Shown: positions 56,831 to 64,000 of the stretch, one piece after another | Position numbering within the stretch: position 1 is the first letter of the stretch | How the letters are laid out: each line of letters starts with the position of its first letter | Assembly: GCF_030272615.1 (NCBI RefSeq) | Contig: NC_081413.1 | Span: 98,207,239 to 98,271,238, forward strand | DNA length: 64,000 nucleotides | Direction: 5' to 3' | From: Cryptomeria japonica | Lineage: Eukaryota > Streptophyta > Pinopsida > Cupressales > Cupressaceae | Position numbers and translations under genes: made by a program | The notes under the pieces: model-generated | Told to the model about the DNA's origin: nothing | Databases searched by the model: none | What the model saw: only the letters and a program-made list of their open reading frames with translations

Positions 56831-58931
56831 AAGGAATATGAGATTCTTGATTCTATGTTGAATAGATACAAACTTCCCTAAGCTAATTATAGATTTTATG
56901 ACTTTGAATGGTTTGTCCAAAAGCTTGGGAAGGCCGAGTCACAACAACATGAATGGGATAATGAGGAAGACTTCATAAGGAATGTTGAAGATTATAATGA
57001 TATGTGTTGAAAAGAAAAGAGCGGTGGTATAAGATTCAGTATGAAGAACACAAAAAGAAAAGGGAGGATAGTACATGCTCTCTAGCATGGTAGATGTTAT
57101 TGATCCCAGAGGAAATAATGAGGGCTATCTTTGCCACTTATTTAGATGTTGATAGCATCTCTCTACCTCATGAGAGGCCCTAGTTGGATTTTGTACCACC
57201 TATTCAAGAGGTTGAGGAGGGAAGACCAAATTCTCTCCATTCCATTGGCTCTCCCATTAGCCCTTCTTCTCCTCCACCATCACCTCCACTTGGTTTTGAT
57301 GATCCTTCTTCAGCCTCTACTATAGCCCCTGTATCATCTGAGCCTTCTCCTTTACAAAGATTGCTTGCAGAAGCTATTATGAAAAAGCCTATGATTGCCT
57401 CATCTTTAGTTGGCCCTCTTTCTCAAGTTCCTAAGAGTCCAAGAGCTATAACTCCTCTAAATATATTATCCCCACAGAGAGATATTCCATTTTAGTCTTA
57501 TGAGGGTTTTGAATTCCAAGGGGAGGAGCCTCTACCCCCTCATTGGCTTGATACTAGATTAGGTGTTATAATTCAAAATCCTCCCAAGGAATGGGCCCTT
57601 GATGTATTCAATCTTGGGGGTGACCTCAGTGAAGATGTAAGGCTAAATTCCTATGAACAATTCATGAGTGATGATGAATTTATAAATACTAGAGAGTTTT
57701 GGTAGATGATCAAGAAAGAAGAAACGACATCTGTCTCAATGACCTAAGGGATGATGAAAGGTTGAGAATTAAGGATAAGCTATTGAAAGTCGTCAAATAG
57801 AAATTTTCTATTATGAATCTTGAAATAGGGAGACAAATTGTAAAAATAAGTTGAGTACTACTTTTGGAAGGATGGGATATCTTCTTTGCTATAGTTTTTG
57901 ATTAATTAAGGATGAGACATGATATTGATTTGGAAGCAATGGATCCACTGCAGAGAGATAAAGTGCTCTCAGAAGCAATTTTTGATGATCATCTTGATCA
58001 ATTGGTTATTTGGTGTCTTCGTCATGTTACAAGGAGGCCAAGGTTAAGTCATGAGATGGACCCGTTATTTGGGAGTTTTCTTGCCAAAAGAGTGGCTGAA
58101 ACTTCTGCTATAGAGGCAATGGGCCTAAATTTAAATGTGGCAAAGTTTTCCCACAAAGTAGCTATAAAGGCAGAAGAGGAAGTTCATATCCTAAGGGATA
58201 GAGTGAAAACACTACAAGAATAATTATATGAAAGACCTACATATAGACCTCCTAGTATGATTGAATACTCTTCTAATGAAGTAATAAGATTGAGAAATTA
58301 TTTGGATCAAGCTAAGGTGGTCATAACAAGGTTGAATAATAAGATTTATATATTGAAGGCAGACACTTCACAAGTAGAAAAGAGGGTGAGGACTGAGATG
58401 GCCTAGTCATTGCTTGAGTCAAGAATCAGTGAAATTTTGGGTCATGTAGATACAACTTGGGATGAACACAGAGTTGTTGAGGCTTTCTCAAGAACACTTG
58501 AAATGTCAATGGTTCATGTCTTTCTCATTATCTCATATGAGCAAAGTAATTACAGGTTTAGAGGTTTCATTGATTAGGCCCATTCTTGATTACTTGTATA
58601 GCATGATAGTAGGCTTCAAGAAAAAATTTGAAGTGGTCAAGAAAGTTTTTATTATCCAAAGGATGTACACACAAAGGATTGGAGATGAGCTCAAGATTTA
58701 TTAGTGCTTGGTCACAAGCCACATGCCAATCTTGTATGACAAAGAGAGGAGCAGAGTAGAAGGAAGAAAGGTCCTTAGACCTAAGTTGGAATGGAAGATA
58801 GATATTAGAACAACATAGGACCAAATATTTGTTGATATCATTGCAGATGATGCACAACTCCTAAGAAAGTTGGGGTCATATGGATGCACTGTCAAGATTT
58901 GAAAGTGTGATGATAAGGATGGAGGTAGCAA
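56790..58931 (+). pseudogene. Broken coding sequence of unknown function, coiled coil in C-terminal part
   Basis: Not recognised. Readable pieces: RKEYEILDSMLNRYKLP (about 56830) and FEWFVQKLGKAE (about 56905); LLIPEEIMRAIFATYLDVD (about 57093) running past a TAG (57180) into a Ser/Pro-rich region (57184-57495); PLPPHWLDTRLG (about 57535); and DLEAMDPLQRDKVLSEAIFDDHL (57930) leading into EEEVHILRDRVKTLQE, a coiled-coil segment continuing past a TAA near 58221. It could be the unique gene of a non-autonomous element related to the LTR fragment at 56243. No retroviral or transposase motif. Confidence 0.5.
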
Positions 58932-60239
58932 GGCTAGAGATATAAGATGAAGACTACCAACAACATATTAGAGGACTTCAAGAATTCAACCAACATGGAT
59001 TTGATGATCTCTAAACCTTTCCTTCTCTTTCTTCAAGCTTTTCAAAATTTGAAAATTTGCATTTTCTTGCCTTTTTTTAATTTTGATTGCTCCCTCTTTC
59101 CCTTTCTTGAGTGTAATAAACTTAAACATGTATTTTTTCTTGGATTAATAACAAATACTTGATATCTCCCTAAAGATATCGATCTATGTCCTTCTTATTA
59201 AATGCATATCTTTGAGAACGATTTGTAAGATGCTCTCTATCAATGCATATTTAATAGGTCTGCATGGTTATCATACTTTCCAACTTGATAAGGGAGCTTG
59301 AGAAAAGAAAAGGAGGTTTCTAGATCATCTCCAGAAACTACCACTTGAGGAAGATAGAGGAATGTTTGTTCTTGTCAGGCACTTACCTAATTTTTTATAT
59401 TGTAAAAGGCCCGAAGCTTGTTGCATCCTCAAATTTTTCTATAAGGGGATAATCAAGGCCTTATTTTCTTCATCATCTTCTTCTTCTACATATTATTTTC
59501 TTCTTCTTTTTCAATATATAGGCATACTACTAAGTTTTAATAGAGAAGCTTGTATACTCATTCACCAAGGGCGAATAAAATGCAAAAGGGTTCATAGTTT
59601 TGCAATATAGTACTATAATGAATTCCATGTCCTACTTGCAATTATTTTGCAAAGGATATGTACAAGTACTTTTCAATTATATAAACGTCTTAAAATCTAA
59701 TTCAATGATTTCCATGTTGTTTCTTTTACTTGTTATCTAGAATCTTATATGAATCAATAAAATTAAGGATTTTTGGTTCATGTATCTACATTATGTTGTT
59801 GAGTTTGAATAGATTTCAACTTCTTCTATAGTAGAAGATTAAAGTTGATTGTTCTATTCAAAGGGATTCTATGTAGAAAATAGGTATGAAGTTGTAATTG
59901 GGAGATTCATTTCATGCTATGATTGATATTAAATATTAGTCATATTAGATAGATAATAGTGCAAAGTTTGTACATTTTATATTGTTATAATGGTTCATCT
60001 AGTCCAATGGATAAGACAATGATCATGGTATTATGTTTTTAACTGTGGAAAAAGGAAAATTTAATCTAGAATTCTATTAGAGCCTTTCATTTTGAGAAAT
60101 TAGGATAGTTAGTTCTCATGGTGATCAAGGTATATAATAGGGTGAAAGAGACATACTAAAGGTTTTAAGGTTTACTAAATCACTTGATAAGCTGAGAACA
60201 CATCTATTACAACATTAGACAAATCAAATATCAAGGATT
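58932..60239. other. No gene seen
   Basis: AT-rich, with short runs of CTT at about 59467-59515. A stretch resembling a tRNA D-arm lies near 60000 but no full tRNA can be drawn. Probably decayed repeat sequence or the missing 5' part of the Copia element that follows. Confidence 0.5.
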
Positions 60240-62231
60240 TTGTTAGAAGGGACACCCACCTAGGTCATAGATTGAGGTTGACTTCTCATAGAGGGATTTT
60301 AGAGTAATTAGTGGGAAACACCAACTAGGTCTTAAGGCCATTCTTAATAAAAATTTGGTTGATGATATTTCTAATTATTCTATTGGTAAATATGATTAAT
60401 ATATGTAAGTTTTGTGTGTTTGGTTAAAAAAATAGATTTCATTTCTTAAAGGAACTTATAAGGAAAATAAACCATTAGATATTGTTCATTTGTATGTATG
60501 TGGTCTAGTGGATGTTGATTATTTGGCTAAATCTTGGTATTATGTTTCCTTTATCGGTGATGTCTCAAGATACACATAGATTTATTTTGTATGTTATAAA
60601 TATGAACTTTTCGCTAAGTTTAGGGAATTTAAGCTTTAGTTGAGAAGCAATTAGATTATAAGATAAATGTATTGAGATATAACAATGGGGGTGGATATTG
60701 TTCCATGGAATTTGATGAGTTTTATAAGAATGCAGGTATTTTTCAACATACTTGACTACTCCTTATACTCCCGAACAAAATGGAGTTGCAAAAATAATGA
60801 ACTGAACCTTGATGGAAAGAGCTATTAGTATTTTAGTTGATTTTAAGATTGATAAATGCTTTTGAGAAAAAATTATAGGTGCTACTTATTATTCTATTAA
60901 TAGATTTCCTTATTAAGATCTTGTTTATAAAACTCCTTATCAAGTTTGAATGGGTAGAAATTATTTGGTTTCACACTTAAGGGTCATTGGTTGTGACGCT
61001 TTTGTTCATAATCCTCAAGAGAAGCAATCTAAGTTCAATCCAAAAGCATATAAAAGTAACTTCATTTGTAACAATGAGAATATAAGAAGTTATACACTTT
61101 AGAACCCTTTTAACCCATAAAATTATCTTTTTTAGAGATGCGATTTTCAAGGACTATAGAGCTTAGTCAAGTGAAGAACGAAGGAGAAAGATATGATAAA
61201 GAAAGTTCACTTCATGAGAATAATTTTGATGCATATGTGGAAGAATAGTTAGATGGATCTAAGAATGGAGAAGAAGAAGAGTACTAAGAGAGTTCAAATG
61301 ATCACACAAAGGAAGACCAATAGATAAATATCATTACTCCTACCTTGAGGATATCCACAAGTCAACACAATCTACTTGATAGGTATATCACACTAGATTT
61401 TTGTTGTGTATTTGCTTTATTAAGTATTGGTGATGAACCTAGATCTTTCAAGGATGATCTCTCTTTGGAGGAAAGTGAGTCTTTGATGCAAGAATGAAGA
61501 AGGAGATGATAGCCTTGAAAAATTATGACAAGTAGTGTTTTTCAAAGGAAGTCCACTAGATGCAAGTGGGTATTTTAAAAAAAATTGGTATAGATGATTG
61601 GTTAGAGTGGTACAAGGCTAGAATGGTTGCCAATGACTACTCCTAAAGAAAGGGCATTGATTTTTATTGAAAATTTCTCTCTTGTTTCTAAATTGAATTC
61701 TACTAGATTATTGTTAACTATTGTTGATATTTGTAATTTTGAGAGAGTGAAAATGAATGTTAAAGATACTTTCTTGCATAGGGATCTTGAAAAGAGATTT
61801 ATAGGTTATTGCAGTTTTTGTTGAAAGAAAATTATAATTGGTTTGCAAGTTGAAGAGATATTTCTATGGCTTGAAAGAATCACCAAAGATGTGGTACTAT
61901 AAGTTTGATTATTTTGCATTGAATTTTGGTTATATGATGAGGACGTAAAATCATTATGTTTATATTAAGGTTATTGATGATTAGATACTAATAATTATCT
62001 TGTATGTTAATGATATATTATTTCTTGGTAACAAAAATTGAGGATTGAGAATGATAAGGCCTTGATAGAGAAATTTGACACTTTTGATAATGTTGCAAGT
62101 TCTCTTATGAAGTGAGTGATTATGGAAAATTTCTCTTGGTACAGGAAGTCCATGGGCTTTGATCATCGTACTTGATTTTATTATTTGTATCTCTTGGATG
62201 TAATTCCAATGTATAATTTTAAGTGGGAGAA
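60240..62231 (+). pseudogene. H: dead Copia pol (pre-integrase, integrase, RT) with polypurine tract
   Basis: Pre-integrase CKFCVFGK (about 60405); integrase segments DIVHLYVCGLV (about 60480), NNGGGYCSMEFDEFYKNAG (about 60682) and TPYTPEQNGVAKIMN (about 60755). The three catalytic acidic positions now read Tyr, Asn and Lys. RT pieces: WYKARMVANDYS (about 61610), KLNSTRLLLTIVDICNFERVKMNVKDTFLH (61690-61790), ESPKMWYYKFDYF (about 61877) and LYVNDILFLGN (about 62000), the YVDD site with Asn for the first Asp. Many stops. AAGTGGGAGAA (62221-62231) is the polypurine tract before TGTTAGGAT. Confidence 0.85.
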
Positions 62232-63021
62232 TGTTAGGATAGATGGTATTAACTTTGCAATCTTATGTCATTCATGTGTGTCCATGTTCCTTGGAAAGTA
62301 TTTGAAGGGACATAAGAGAAAAAAATTAATATTTATATTGTATGACAAATTATAATTATATTTTTAAGAGGTGAAAATCTGTCAGTGATGGAGATAATAT
62401 AAAATGGGCAAATATACCTCCTAGGCATCCACTTTGGGGAATGTGTAGAGTCATTCCTTGGGTGCTCAAGTTTGGAAGGTCAAAGTTTGTTAGTTGAGTG
62501 ATTTAAAGATTCATCGAAGAGTTATGGAGAATCCATGAATCATAAGAGTTGAATGTCTATGGTTTAGGTGCCTATGTTGGAGCCAATTCATTGTCATGTC
62601 TATTGGTTATTTATTATCCTAGGTGTTGGTTTTATAAGTGGTTTGATGCCACTTGTTTTGGGATACCATAGTTATTTTCCCTCTCATAGTTTTCTATGAA
62701 TTGGAGCCATGAGATGGTAGTCTAATGTCGGGTTCTTATAGGTAAAAACGTGGTGTCGAGGTGGGGAGTAGTGAAGTATATTACTGTATGTCTCATTATG
62801 GAGCCAATTCATTGTCATGTCTATTGGTTATTTATTATCCTAGGTGTTGGTTTTATAAGTGGTTTGATGCCACTTGTTTTGGGATACCATAGTTATTTTC
62901 CCTCTCACAGTTTTCTATGAATTGGAGCCATGAGATGGTAGTCTAATGTTGGGTTCTTATAGGTAAAAAGGTGGTGTCGAGGTGGGGAGTAGTGAAGTAT
63001 ATTACTATATGTCTCATTATG
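62232..63021 (+). repeat. Element H 3' LTR (right end uncertain)
   Basis: Begins TGTTAGGATAG directly after the polypurine tract, a common Copia LTR start. The right boundary is not visible; no 5' LTR for comparison was found. The 221-bp duplication below lies in or just after it. Confidence 0.5.
62580..63021. repeat. Two-copy 221-bp tandem duplication
   Basis: 62580-62800 and 62801-63021 are nearly identical, from GAGCCAATTCATTGTCATGT to TATGTCTCATTATGG, with only a handful of differences. No reading frame. Confidence 0.93.
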
Positions 63022-63424
63022 GAGATTAATAATATACTTTCTCTCTTTCCACAATGTATTTTTTTCTCAAAAGGGTTGAACTCCACATAAATTTGGCATC
63101 TTTATGGTTTTTTTGACTTTTCTATTTGAGTTAAATATGCAATCACATATAAAAATTAGATTTGGTCATCTTATTTTTTAAAATTTTCTATCAAATACAT
63201 AAGTTAATGTTGCAATATTTCATCACCTTATTTGCAACAATCACCTAGTCTTAGGTGAAAGTGAGTAGTTGAATTTTTTTAGTTCTCAAATGGTGTCAAA
63301 GGGTTTTTTGACAATTTTTGTGTCAACCTTAGCCATACAAATAATCGATCTAAGAAATCATTATGGCTAGAACCTTGTGTGTTTTCCACGATGGCTAACC
63401 ATGCATGTTATATGTACTATGTTT

Positions 63425-63463
63425 ACACATCGTGTTTTGTACATACACATCGTGTTTTGTACA
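63425..63463. repeat. Short direct repeat
   Basis: ACACATCGTGTTTTGTACAT occurs twice in tandem (from about 63425 and 63445). Confidence 0.85.
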
Positions 63464-63479
63464 TTGTGTTCATCACTGG

Positions 63480-64000
63480 AATGAAAGAAGAGATGAGGAA
63501 AATGCCACATGGGATGATGAGGAAGAAAGAAAATTAATTTTCTTCACCCTGTGCAAGCAAAAGATAAAGGTGAAGAGGCCCATGGGATAGTAGAAGAAAA
63601 GGAGCTCTATCTTTCCCACTACCCCGTGAGGATATGATGAAGCATGAGAAACTATCACAAGATAGAAGGAAAGACTCTCCTCGCCATCCTCCATGGTGAC
63701 TAAATAAAGATAAAAGATAACACGGGATAGCAGGGAGAAAGGAGACTTGGTCTTCCCCATCATCCTATAAGGCACAAAAGAGCATAAAGAGAAGACCTAC
63801 GAGATAGCAGAGACGAAAGGATTCCCCTTCTTTCCTGTGAGGAGATTAAAACCAAGCAAAAAACATTGTAGGATAGTGGGGGTAGGAGAGGAAAGGCTCT
63901 CCCCACCATCCTGTGAGAAGATTAGTGCAAAGGAAAGAGTAGCGCACACTAGACAGGAAAGGGAAGACACATTCTTCCCCACCACCCTGTGAGAGATTTG
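63480..64000. repeat. Degenerate tandem repeat array, running off the window
   Basis: Seven or so units of about 60-85 bp. Each has a GGGATAG(T/C)AG-like start, a purine-rich stretch, then TCTTCCCCACCATCCTGTGAG-like sequence and GATTA. Clear unit ends fall near 63630, 63690, 63770, 63840, 63915 and 63990. The array continues past the window edge. Open stretches on the minus strand are a by-product. Confidence 0.72.

Noticed and set aside
59362-59610. 82-codon plus-strand frame with a serine run
   Set aside because: Low complexity from a CTT-rich stretch; no homology, context or start signal.
59991-60065. tRNA-like stretch TAGTCCAATGGATAAGACA
   Set aside because: It fits a D-arm/box A of an Arg-type tRNA, but no anticodon arm, box B or acceptor stem can be paired. 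At most a decayed tRNA or SINE head.
63473-63775. 100-codon minus-strand frame
   Set aside because: Lies wholly in the degenerate tandem array; its openness follows from the repeat composition.

Overview
This window looks like nuclear DNA from a seed plant with a large, repeat-rich genome; a gymnosperm is plausible but is not proven by the sequence. I see no convincing single-copy cellular gene, rRNA, or intact tRNA gene. Almost everything is retrotransposon: one LINE, several LTR retrotransposons of at least five families, a solo LTR and decayed Copia pieces. Base composition is AT-rich, reading frames are interrupted, and plant-type signals recur: tRNA-iMet primer sites, 5-bp target duplications, polypurine tracts and TATATAAG-type boxes in LTRs.

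Region by region: 1-4603 holds a decayed L1-type LINE (ORF1 tail, APE endonuclease, reverse transcriptase, zinc-binding domain, RNase H). 4604-12981 is a complete LTR element (here G1) with perfect 5-bp target duplications. It encodes a repeat-rich protein, a retropepsin-like domain and a G-patch, but no reverse transcriptase or integrase. 12987-14678 is a broken coding sequence of unknown function. 14931-16222 is a minus-strand Copia fragment.

16223-47756 is a nested stack that can be taken apart by its target duplications. An old Copia element (D) was split in its gag zinc knuckle by an LTR now present as a solo LTR (C). C was split by a plus-strand element of a pol-less family (here N1, copy A). 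A was then split twice: by a 12.8-kb element with 4.7-kb LTRs and a non-coding interior (LARD type, 22014-34792, minus strand), and by a second N1 element in opposite orientation (copy B, 35303-42064).

47757-56241 is a Gypsy-like element (E) with gag and a damaged protease but no reverse transcriptase; it interrupts the reverse transcriptase of D. E contains a third, strongly rearranged N1 copy (52531-54408). 56243-58960 holds an LTR fragment related to the LARD and a decayed coding sequence of unknown function. 60240-62231 is a dead Copia pol ending in a polypurine tract and LTR start, followed by a 221-bp tandem duplication and, at 63480-64000, a degenerate tandem array.

The most notable content is family N1. 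It has normal LTRs, an iMet primer site and polypurine tract, but its interior encodes a coiled-coil protein with up to four CCHC knuckles plus a protein of about 1,170 codons with no polymerase, integrase or protease motif that I recognise. Such elements must use enzymes supplied in trans. Copies A and B also form an imperfect inverted repeat with arms of about 3 kb.
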